Shown: positions 1 through 4,987 of the stretch, in pieces
Numbering within the stretch: the stretch's first letter is position 1
Layout of the letters: the number at the start of each line of letters is the position of its first letter
Source of the DNA: JAAYKS01 sp964479435
GTDB taxonomy: Bacteria; Bacillota; Clostridia; Saccharofermentanales; UBA5734
Direction of reading: 5' to 3'
DNA: 5,348 nt
Assembly (NCBI GenBank): GCA_964479435.1
Contig: CAYZME010000105.1
Coordinates: forward strand, 1 to 5,348
Position numbers and translations under genes: made by a program
The notes under the pieces: generated by a model
What the model was told of the DNA's origin: nothing
Seen by the model: only the letters and a program-made list of their open reading frames with translations
Databases searched by the model: none

Positions 1-1412
1 GCCGTAAACGCCTGGGAGAGCTCATTCTCCTCCCTTTTCTGCAACAGGTAGAGATAGAGTGCCTCCTTCACTTTCTGCTGCCGTTCCACCGACAGGAGGT
101 ATCTCGCCTGGTTGGGGTTGGAAGCGATCTGACCCGTCACCCGGCTCTCCTGCCGCTTCACATTGGCGATTTGGGTATGGAGCGATGCGATCAGGTTGTC
201 CACCGACCGGATCACCGCCTGCTTCATATCGGCCAGCGACTGGGTCATGTCGATCACCAGCGGGTTCCGCTCACTACTATTGGCCAGCAAGCTGTTACGG
301 CGGAGCACCAGGGCGTTGTATTCACTGATCTGGCGCTCCAGGTTGTTATTGTCGACGCCCGAATTGGCGGGCAATAGGCGGTCATCCGACTCCACACTCA
401 GATTCCGACGGATATTCTCGGCGATGGAGAGCCGGTTGTTCAGCTCCAGCAATTCTTTTCCGCTCTCGGCATATTGCGACAGGTACATGCCCGATACCGC
501 CTGCACGTCGGGCAGGATATGCTCGCTCTTGAAGCTGGAGATATCTTCGTCCACAGTGCCCAACTCGCTCTCGATCAGGTTGAGCCTGTCGTTGATGAAA
601 CGGGAAGTGCTGACTGCGATCCGGTTCTTGTCGTTCATCCACTCCTCGTTATAGACCGCGATCAGGGTATTGAGGATATCTTCCGCCCGCCGGCGGGATG
701 AGTTTTTAATGGTCAGGTTGATCACGGTGGACTCCTTGGTTCCCAATACCGCCTGCAACGCATTGGAGTATCCATTCACCACACCCTGAAGGCTCCCCTT
801 GGTGAAATAGATCTCCGAATAACCACTCATCTCGCTATAAAGAGGGGTAGGGGTGACCATCAGCACCCCCACGGGAGTGGCTATGGTATCGGAAAAGGAG
901 CCTTCCACCTCTCCGGAAATCTTCTCCCCCGACCGGACAAAGTTGAACAGTTTCAGCTTTCCGCCGGGTCCCAACACCATATCGAACCGGAGTGACTGCT
1001 CATTGTGCTCCTTAAAGGTGACCAATACCGGAGACTCCTTGTAGAGATCCACCTTCCGCAAGCGCTGTTTCACGATATATCTCTTGTCCAGGTCGAGCCG
1101 CATCACCACCTCCCGCATCAGTGTGGGAGATTTCAGGGTAAGCAGCTCGTTATTGACATTGGTATTGGTCTTGAAGATCCCCAGGTCGTCGAATCCGGCG
1201 ATACTCCCGGCAGACGCACCCTTGGAGTCGTCCTTGATCAGGATAGAGGCGCTTCGGGTATAGGTGGGGGGCGTCACCATCAGATAAAGCACCACCAGCG
1301 CCAGGGCAGCCAGCAGGCTAATTACAAACCAGTACCATTTTGAAATAACTATATGGAACAGATCCTGGATCCGGATAAAATCGTCGGTGGGATTAAGTTT
1401 CTCAGAAGACAT
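1..1412 (-). CDS. Wzc/Wzz-like polysaccharide co-polymerase, N-terminal 470 residues (runs off the left edge)
   Basis: This is an inner-membrane chain-length determinant of capsule/exopolysaccharide export. It starts at the ATG at 1412 (MSSEKLNPTDDF) and stays open for 470 codons to position 1. A first membrane helix lies at about residues 27-46 (WYWFVISLLAAL...), followed by the typical Wzz opening PPTYTRSASILIKDD at 48-62 and an NNELLTLKSPTL motif. The middle part, roughly 265-410, is rich in charged and hydrophobic heptads and probably forms the periplasmic coiled coil. The last visible residues, about 435-470 (ARYLLSVERQQKVKEALYLY and after), match the GNVR region that precedes the second membrane helix. 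Family members of this type often continue into a cytoplasmic BY-kinase with a tyrosine-rich tail; whether this one does lies outside the window. It follows the Wza-like gene by 41 nt and probably shares its transcript and forms the envelope-spanning export complex with it. No frameshift was found on hand translation. Confidence 0.93.
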   Translation of the reverse strand, partial: MSSEKLNPTDDFIRIQDLFHIVISKWYWFVISLLAALALVVLYLMVTPPTYTRSASILIKDDSKGASAGSIAGFDDLGIFKTNTNVNNELLTLKSPTLMREVVMRLDLDKRYIVKQRLRKVDLYKESPVLVTFKEHNEQSLRFDMVLGPGGKLKLFNFVRSGEKISGEVEGSFSDTIATPVGVLMVTPTPLYSEMSGYSEIYFTKGSLQGVVNGYSNALQAVLGTKESTVINLTIKNSSRRRAEDILNTLIAVYNEEWMNDKNRIAVSTSRFINDRLNLIESELGTVDEDISSFKSEHILPDVQAVSGMYLSQYAESGKELLELNNRLSIAENIRRNLSVESDDRLLPANSGVDNNNLERQISEYNALVLRRNSLLANSSERNPLVIDMTQSLADMKQAVIRSVDNLIASLHTQIANVKRQESRVTGQIASNPNQARYLLSVERQQKVKEALYLYLLQKREENELSQAFT

Positions 1413-1423
1413 GTGATTTGAGT

Positions 1424-1456
1424 GATGAATGATGAATGATAAGTGATAAGTGATTA
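1424..1456. repeat. Short tandem repeat of 7-bp period between the Wza-like and Wzc-like genes
   Basis: On the plus strand the units are GATGAAT, GATGAAT, GATAAGT, GATAAGT and a partial GATTA, with no gaps. Two unit variants are each present twice, which suggests stepwise duplication. The repeat fills most of the 41-nt gap and its left end lies 12 nt upstream of the Wzc-like ATG; its right end reaches the TAA stop codon (1454-1456) of the Wza-like gene. It has no inverted symmetry, so it is not a terminator. A change in copy number would change the spacing between the two genes but no reading frame. Confidence 0.85.
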
Positions 1457-2272
1457 TTTGACTCTTACAACCAGCAACGCGACGGAGGTGAGAAGCGACG
1501 CCAGCGAGAGCCAGAAGGAGGTGGAGCGCACGTTGTTGCCATTGACGGTGGACTGCCGCGCCCGCACTGTGTTGGGTTCTACGTATACCACGTCGTTCTG
1601 CTGCAGGTAATAGACCGGCGAGTTATACAACTGCCTGGCGGAGGTGAGGTCCACCCGGTAAGGGATCTGCACCCCCTGCTCGTCGCGCAGCACGATCACC
1701 GATTGCCGCTCCCCATAGATGGTGAGGTCGCCCGCCATGCCGATCGCATCCAGCAGGGTCACCTTGTCGCGGTCGATCGCGAACCTGCCCGGTCGGGCCA
1801 CCTCGCCCAACACCGAAAAACCCAGGTTCATAAACTCGACGGTCACCACCGGGTCTTTCACCAGGTCCTCTTTGATAAGCGTCTGCTTGACATGGTCGGC
1901 AATTTCGGTGCGTCTCAATCCGCTGACCAGCAACTTGCCCGCCACCGGAAAGTCGATATAGCCATACTCATCTACCGTATAACCGGAGAGCTGCTGTGAG
2001 CCGTAGCTCAGCGATTGTTGGGAAAATGTCCCGATACGGTGCGACACGACGGGGAGGTTGAAGAGGTTGGAGAGCTCGGCATCCTTACTGTTTACCACGA
2101 TGGATATCTTGTCGTGGGGGCGCACCCTTATCTCTAACGGCAGGTCCAACTGTTCTGGCATACCGGGGGAGAGATCCTGGAAGTAACTGATTTTATCCGC
2201 CGATCCGCAAGCGCTGAAAAATGTCACCATTAACAGGAAAAAGAGGAGATTGCGCGTTTTAGTCTGTTTCAT
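1454..2272 (-). CDS. Wza-like polysaccharide export outer-membrane lipoprotein
   Basis: This probably forms the outer-membrane channel for polysaccharide export. Starting at the ATG at 2272 the protein is 272 residues. It opens with a lipoprotein signal (MKQTKTRNLLFFLLMVTFFSAC) in which Cys22 is the likely lipidated residue. The polysaccharide export (PES) domain covers about 46-148 and includes RPHDKISIVV and DEYGYIDFPVAGKL. One SLBB domain begins at VLGEVARPGRF (155-165), and the YLQQNDVVYVEPN segment closes the fold near 222-234. A hydrophobic helix at about 253-270 ends the protein, comparable to the C-terminal helix by which E. coli Wza crosses the outer membrane. The frame is also open to an ATG at 2356 that directly abuts the stop of the upstream gene. 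I prefer 2272 because it puts the signal peptide at the N-terminus; the 28 extra residues (MGNFRMAADFFFERF...) would bury it. The protein is shorter than E. coli Wza, as is usual in Bacteroidota. Its partner is the Wzc-like protein encoded next. Confidence 0.93.
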   Translation of the reverse strand: MKQTKTRNLLFFLLMVTFFSACGSADKISYFQDLSPGMPEQLDLPLEIRVRPHDKISIVVNSKDAELSNLFNLPVVSHRIGTFSQQSLSYGSQQLSGYTVDEYGYIDFPVAGKLLVSGLRRTEIADHVKQTLIKEDLVKDPVVTVEFMNLGFSVLGEVARPGRFAIDRDKVTLLDAIGMAGDLTIYGERQSVIVLRDEQGVQIPYRVDLTSARQLYNSPVYYLQQNDVVYVEPNTVRARQSTVNGNNVRSTSFWLSLASLLTSVALLVVRVK

Positions 2273-2356
2273 TTGTAGGAATTGATGATTGTTATTAATG
2301 ATGAATCTGCAAAATCTTTCAAAAAAGAAGTCAGCCGCCATCCGGAAGTTTCCCAT
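2273..2356. other. 84-nt gap between the transferase and Wza-like genes
   Basis: The gap is AT-rich and contains no convincing terminator or promoter. It carries the words GATGATT (2284-2290) and GATGAAT (2300-2306), which resemble the units of the heptamer repeat at 1424-1456 but are not in tandem. The transferase stop (2357-2359) and an alternative upstream ATG for the Wza-like gene (2354-2356) touch each other, so a directly abutting start is possible though less likely than the ATG at 2272. Confidence 0.5.
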
Positions 2357-3529
2357 TCAGGAAGGGTCGTTTGAGGCAACCGTTTTTTTCAAGACTACCG
2401 GGTTCATCGTTTTGATTTTTCGCGGGGAAGCGCTCCGGACCTGCCTCACCCTCCGCCTTAAGAAGAAATCGATGAGTCCCCACAACAGGACCACCACCCC
2501 CACCATCAGGTTGACATTCAGACGGGGTGCAAAAAAAATAGTGACCGCCCCGAAGAAGAGCGCGTTGGTAAGCATGATCAATGTAGCCACCCTGTGGGAG
2601 AAGCCCAGGTCGAGCAGCAGGTGATGCATATGATTCCGGTCGGGTTTAAAAGGGCTCTTCCCCTTGATCATCCTTAACACCACCACCCGGAGTGCGTCGA
2701 GCATCGGCACGATCAGTATCGAGAAGCCCAGCACCAATGGCAGGGACGAGTGGCCCGAGCCGATAGAAACGAAATGATACACTTTCACGGCAATAGCCGC
2801 CAGCAGCATGCCAAGGGTCAATGAGCCGCAATCACCCATAAATATCTTACTATGGTCGCTTGCCTTTCCAAATACATTATAAAATAAGAATGGAATCAAC
2901 ATACCCAAGGCTGCGAACAAAAATATGCTGATAATATAAAGTTCGAGATAGATAAGGGTTATCCCGAAAAACAGAAGGGCAATCATAGCTATGCCCGCCG
3001 CCAGGCCGTCGATACCATCGATAAAGTTGAAGGCATTGATCACACTGATAATGATGGTGAGGGTGAGGGGGACACCCGCCACGGGGCTTATCTCATAGAC
3101 GCCAAAGAGGCCATGCAGGTCGTTGATCCATACTCCGGAGGCAGTAAACAACGCCGCAGCGATTAGCTGGATCAGCAGTTTAGTCCGATAACGCACTTCG
3201 ACCAAGTCATCAACCAGACCGGTGAGGTTCAAGAAAATGATGGCAGGGAGCAACAGTGTCCACTCGAGCAGGGACGTCATATGGATATCCGCCATCAGTG
3301 AGGTTTTCAGAAGGATATTGCCGCTCAACACCAGGAGGAAGGAGAGTATCATTACCGGAAGGAAGCTTGCTCCACCCAAACGGGGCACGATTCCGGCATG
3401 TACTTTTCTCTCATCATGCGCATCGAATAACTTTTTCTGAAAACATATCCGTTGAATCTCGGGGAGAGCTATCCATGAAAGGAGCCCGCTGCTTACCAAA
3501 GCAGCAAAGAGACTGATGTAAAGTTCCAT
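2357..3529 (-). CDS. WecA/TagO/MraY-family polyprenyl-phosphate sugar-1-phosphate transferase
   Basis: This 390-residue polytopic inner-membrane enzyme would move a sugar-1-phosphate from a UDP-sugar to undecaprenyl phosphate, the first step of a polysaccharide repeat unit. The family signatures occur in order: HDERKVHAGIVPRLGG (38-53); the Asp-Asp pair of GLVDDLVEVRYRTK (104-117), linked to Mg2+ and substrate binding; NAFNFIDGIDGLAAG (165-179); IFMGDCGSLTLG (229-240); and the histidine motif PDRNHMHHLLLDLG (296-309), where HMHH replaces the common HIHH. The PDRNHMHH motif favours the WecA/TagO/WbpL branch over MraY of peptidoglycan synthesis; the sugar cannot be told from sequence (GlcNAc, or a modified HexNAc). 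About ten or eleven hydrophobic segments are visible. After the last one (about 340-357) comes a basic tail (LRRRVRQVRSASPRKIK...). The ATG at 3529 opens directly on a membrane helix. It lies 47 nt after the antiterminator gene and probably shares its transcript. Confidence 0.95.
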   Translation of the reverse strand: MELYISLFAALVSSGLLSWIALPEIQRICFQKKLFDAHDERKVHAGIVPRLGGASFLPVMILSFLLVLSGNILLKTSLMADIHMTSLLEWTLLLPAIIFLNLTGLVDDLVEVRYRTKLLIQLIAAALFTASGVWINDLHGLFGVYEISPVAGVPLTLTIIISVINAFNFIDGIDGLAAGIAMIALLFFGITLIYLELYIISIFLFAALGMLIPFLFYNVFGKASDHSKIFMGDCGSLTLGMLLAAIAVKVYHFVSIGSGHSSLPLVLGFSILIVPMLDALRVVVLRMIKGKSPFKPDRNHMHHLLLDLGFSHRVATLIMLTNALFFGAVTIFFAPRLNVNLMVGVVVLLWGLIDFFLRRRVRQVRSASPRKIKTMNPVVLKKTVASNDPS

Positions 3530-3576
3530 TTTTTAAGACTTGGTTGTATCGGCTACTTATAGCGACACATCGGATT

Positions 3577-4104
3577 TTATGACTGCACATTTTCCAACAA
3601 AGAGGGATGTATATAGTGGGTAGCCACGACCATCACTCCTTTGATTTCCACCACAACTCGCTTATTTTTCCTGATCCTGACCAAAGTGCCCTCCACCCCT
3701 TCGAACGGGCCGTCCGTAATTCGAACCCGGCAGCCCACCTTCAGTTTGAGCTCAGCGGGGTCAAGGTAGACAATACCCTGGTCGTAATGACTGGCGACAG
3801 AGATAAAGTGGAGCATCTCCTTCTCGGGTACGATAATAGGGCTGCCCGTAGCTTGGTCCATCATATAACGTATCGGGAATTTCAGTTTCAGCTCGTTGAC
3901 GAGCTTCCGGGAGGTTTTGACAAAGATAAGATTATGGATTACGGGTTTTAGTTTTTTGGATTTAACACCGTTCCTCTCACTCATCTGGTAAGACATAGGC
4001 ACAAAACTGGTGATCTGATTGGCATCACAGTATCGCTTAACAACCATTTCCCGGTTATAAGTTACCCGTAATGCATACCAACAGGACTCATTGTCAGGCG
4101 CCAT
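3577..4104 (-). CDS. NusG-family transcription antiterminator, UpxY type
   Basis: This 175-residue NusG paralogue has an NGN domain at about 8-105 (CWYALRVTYNREMVVKRY at its start, then KPVIHNLIFVKTSRK at 53-67) and a KOW-containing C-terminal domain at about 121-170 (KVGCRVRITDGPFEGVEGTL, then RVVVEIKGVMVVATHYI). In Bacteroides fragilis the UpxY proteins are encoded first in capsule loci and let RNA polymerase read through the leader and the long operon of their own locus. The position here, first gene before a transferase, Wza-like and Wzc-like gene, fits that role, so I infer locus-specific antitermination rather than general NusG function. The ATG at 4104 is chosen because an in-frame TGA lies two codons upstream (one sense codon between) and the NGN domain starts soon after. 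No UpxZ-like gene, the trans-inhibitor that often follows upxY in B. fragilis, lies in this window; the next gene is the transferase. Confidence 0.92.
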   Translation of the reverse strand: MAPDNESCWYALRVTYNREMVVKRYCDANQITSFVPMSYQMSERNGVKSKKLKPVIHNLIFVKTSRKLVNELKLKFPIRYMMDQATGSPIIVPEKEMLHFISVASHYDQGIVYLDPAELKLKVGCRVRITDGPFEGVEGTLVRIRKNKRVVVEIKGVMVVATHYIHPSLLENVQS

Positions 4105-4266
4105 CTCTCATCACAATCAAACAAATGAAAATGTTCATTAACTTTCGTTAAGGAACATTCCTTGGGGACACCAGAATTACTAATAACACTGGTTATCAAG
4201 AACTTATGCAAAAATATTGATTCTAATCCTCGCCTCTGTTCCAGAGGCAAAAATTTATTGTTTTTA
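4105..4266 (-). promoter_or_regulatory. Structured 5' leader of the antiterminator-led operon (putative)
   Basis: This stretch lies just upstream of the antiterminator ATG and contains four small inverted repeats. From the promoter side they are: GCCTCTG-GAA-CAGAGGC (4232-4248); a pair of competing stems at 4170-4196, either ACCAG/CTGGT with a 14-nt loop or ATAAC-CAGT-GTTAT, which share bases and exclude each other; AAGGA-ATGT-TCCTT (4150-4163); and AATGAA-CATT-TTCATT (4124-4139). None is followed by a clean U-run, so none is a classical intrinsic terminator. UpxY-type proteins are known to act on the untranslated leader of their own locus, so this is where such a target would be expected. 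The role is inferred from position; the inverted repeats are seen directly. Confidence 0.45.
4232..4248 (-). other. Strongest leader hairpin: 7-bp perfect GC-rich stem, 3-nt loop
   Basis: On the minus strand the sequence is GCCTCTG, GAA, CAGAGGC. It is the only GC-rich perfect stem in an otherwise AT-rich region. A T-run (ATTTTTG) lies before it and GAGGATT follows, so it does not look like a terminator for minus-strand transcripts. Read on the plus strand it is followed by A-rich sequence, so it is not a good terminator there either. A stable hairpin near the expected 5' end could protect the mRNA, or be a pause or recruitment signal for the antiterminator. Confidence 0.6.
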
Positions 4267-4274
4267 CAAAAATA
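4267..4274 (-). promoter_or_regulatory. Candidate Bacteroidota -7 element TATTTTTG (downstream promoter)
   Basis: TATTTTTG matches the Bacteroides -7 consensus TAnnTTTG. At the usual distance upstream (19 nt) the sequence is AATG, a poor match to the -33 word TTTG, so the promoter is only half supported. If used, transcription would start near 4260 and give a leader of about 155 nt that begins just before the GC-rich hairpin. A perfect palindrome lies immediately upstream at 4276-4287. Another TATTTTTG occurs nearer the gene, within 4201-4225, without a suitable -33 word. Confidence 0.3.
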
Positions 4275-4275
4275 G

Positions 4276-4287
4276 CAAACTAGTTTG
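4276..4287. promoter_or_regulatory. Perfect 12-bp palindrome, operator-like
   Basis: CAAACTAGTTTG reads the same on both strands. It sits one base upstream of the candidate -7 element TATTTTTG and downstream of the other candidate promoter (4316-4350), a place where a dimeric regulator could block or assist transcription. It has no loop, so it is more likely a DNA-level site than an RNA hairpin. A 12-bp palindrome in AT-rich DNA may still arise by chance, and no binding protein is encoded in the window. Confidence 0.35.
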
Positions 4288-4315
4288 ATATTACATTAAA
4301 AAAACGCGCATTTAA

Positions 4316-4350
4316 CAAAATTATAACGCCAATTTCCGCTCATTTTCAAA
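4316..4350 (-). promoter_or_regulatory. Candidate promoter for the polysaccharide operon
   Basis: On the minus strand TTTG (4350-4347) is followed after 23 nt by TAATTTTG (4323-4316), which matches the Bacteroidota -7 word TAnnTTTG; the spacing is a few bases longer than the usual 19-21. The same bases also read as TTGAAA, 18 nt, TATAAT (4349-4344 and 4325-4320), close to the classical sigma-70 pattern. Transcription would start near 4310 and give a leader of about 200 nt before the antiterminator ATG. It lies at the T-runs that may end the infC transcript, so termination and new initiation would be adjacent. Confidence 0.4.
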
Positions 4351-4386
4351 AAAAGACAAAAAAAATATCCGAAAAAAGACAATCGG
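4348..4386 (-). terminator. Possible weak terminator after infC, with an 11-bp direct repeat
   Basis: Five bases after the infC stop the minus strand reads CCGA (4386-4383), a 10-nt loop, TCGG (4372-4369), then ATA and a run of eight T (4365-4358) and, further on, seven T (4354-4348). The stem is only 4 bp, so termination would be weak or partial. The T-runs belong to a perfect 11-bp direct repeat, TTGTCTTTTTT on the minus strand (4382-4372 and 4359-4349), 23 bp apart. This is the only candidate stop signal between the housekeeping genes and the polysaccharide operon. Confidence 0.35.
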
Positions 4387-4391
4387 CTGAC

Positions 4392-4949
4392 TTATTCCTC
4401 CTCCTTCGTTTCTTTTTTCGCGGCGGGTGTCGCCTTTTTCGGGGAGAGCATGATCGACATGCGCTTGCCTTCCATGATGGGCATATATTCCACTTTGGCA
4501 TATTCTTCCAGATCGTTGGCAAAACGCAGTAACAATACTTCGCCCTGCTCTTTAAACAGGATGGAACGCCCCTTGAAAAATACGAATGCTTTCACTTTTG
4601 AGCCTTCACTGAGGAAATTCATGGCATGTTTCAGTTTAAAGTTGTAATCGTGGTCATCGGTTTGGGGGCCAAAACGGATCTCCTTCACCGTCACCTTCAC
4701 CGATTTCGCCTTCTGCTCTTTTAGCTTTTTCTTCTGCTGGTATACAAATTTCTGGTAGTCAATCACCCTGCAGACAGGGGGTTTTGCCGTGGGAGCTATC
4801 TCCACAAGGTCCAATTCCTGCTGCTCTGCAATCTTCAGAGCTTCCCTGGTGGGATAGATGCCTTCCTGTACATTGTCGCCTACTAACCGGACTTCCGGTA
4901 CCCGGATACGTTCATTGATCCGATGTTGCTCTTTTGAGTCTCTTCTCAT
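4392..4949 (-). CDS. infC: Translation initiation factor IF-3
   Basis: IF3 binds the 30S ribosomal subunit in the cytoplasm, keeps it from joining 50S too early and checks start-codon and initiator-tRNA pairing. This 185-residue protein has the N-terminal domain at about 8-80 (HRINERIRVPEVRLVGDN near its start, LDLVEIAPTAKPPVCRVIDY at 47-65), the lysine-rich linker (YQQKKKLKEQKAK, 70-82) and the C-terminal domain at about 84-172 (KEIRFGPQTDDHDYNFKLKH at 89-108, FFKGRSILFKEQGE at 124-137, MEGKRMSIMLSPKK at 159-172). A short charged tail (PAAKKETKEEE) follows. In many bacteria infC starts with a rare codon such as AUU and controls itself through it. Here the start is ATG and the codon directly before it is TGA in the same frame, so an upstream non-AUG start is excluded. 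It lies 37 nt after thrS, the usual order, but no rpmI or rplT follows. Confidence 0.98.
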   Translation of the reverse strand: MRRDSKEQHRINERIRVPEVRLVGDNVQEGIYPTREALKIAEQQELDLVEIAPTAKPPVCRVIDYQKFVYQQKKKLKEQKAKSVKVTVKEIRFGPQTDDHDYNFKLKHAMNFLSEGSKVKAFVFFKGRSILFKEQGEVLLLRFANDLEEYAKVEYMPIMEGKRMSIMLSPKKATPAAKKETKEEE

Positions 4950-4961
4950 TCAAAAACGTTT

Positions 4962-4987
4962 AAATTAAAAATTAAAAATTAAAAATT
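4962..4987. repeat. AT-only heptamer tandem repeat in the thrS/infC gap
   Basis: On the plus strand AAATT is followed by three exact copies of AAAAATT (4967-4987), giving about 3.7 units. The last T overlaps the thrS TGA stop codon (4987-4989). On the minus strand the repeat gives TAA at 7-nt steps, so it places stop codons in all three forward frames just after thrS. It ends 12 nt before the infC ATG, so its length sets the spacing and the A/U-rich context upstream of that start, which has no clear Shine-Dalgarno sequence. Confidence 0.85.

Noticed and set aside
382..642. An 86-codon minus-strand frame inside the Wzc-like gene
   Set aside because: It is an out-of-frame shadow of the co-polymerase gene, whose own frame is uninterrupted here.
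59..1343. Several plus-strand reading frames of 63-163 codons
   Set aside because: They lie antisense to the continuous, clearly homologous Wzc-like coding frame (1-1412) and show low-complexity or arginine/serine-rich translations without any domain.
2273..2356. Longer version of the Wza-like protein starting at the ATG at 2356
   Set aside because: The additional 28 residues would place the lipoprotein signal and its Cys in the interior of the protein; the internal ATG at 2272 gives a normal signal peptide.
4232..4248. The GC-rich hairpin as an intrinsic terminator
   Set aside because: No T-run follows the stem on either strand, so it fails the usual pattern.
4062..4250. A 62-codon minus-strand reading frame across the leader, overlapping the start of the antiterminator gene
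   Set aside because: It starts with TTG inside the GC-rich hairpin, has no recognisable domain, overlaps the antiterminator gene in another frame, and has no ribosome-binding site I can see. It does not resemble L35. A leader peptide cannot be excluded but nothing supports it.
4105..4391. Invertible promoter as in B. fragilis capsule loci
   Set aside because: I found no pair of long inverted repeats flanking a promoter-sized segment; only short local hairpins and one 12-bp palindrome are present, and no invertase gene lies in the window.
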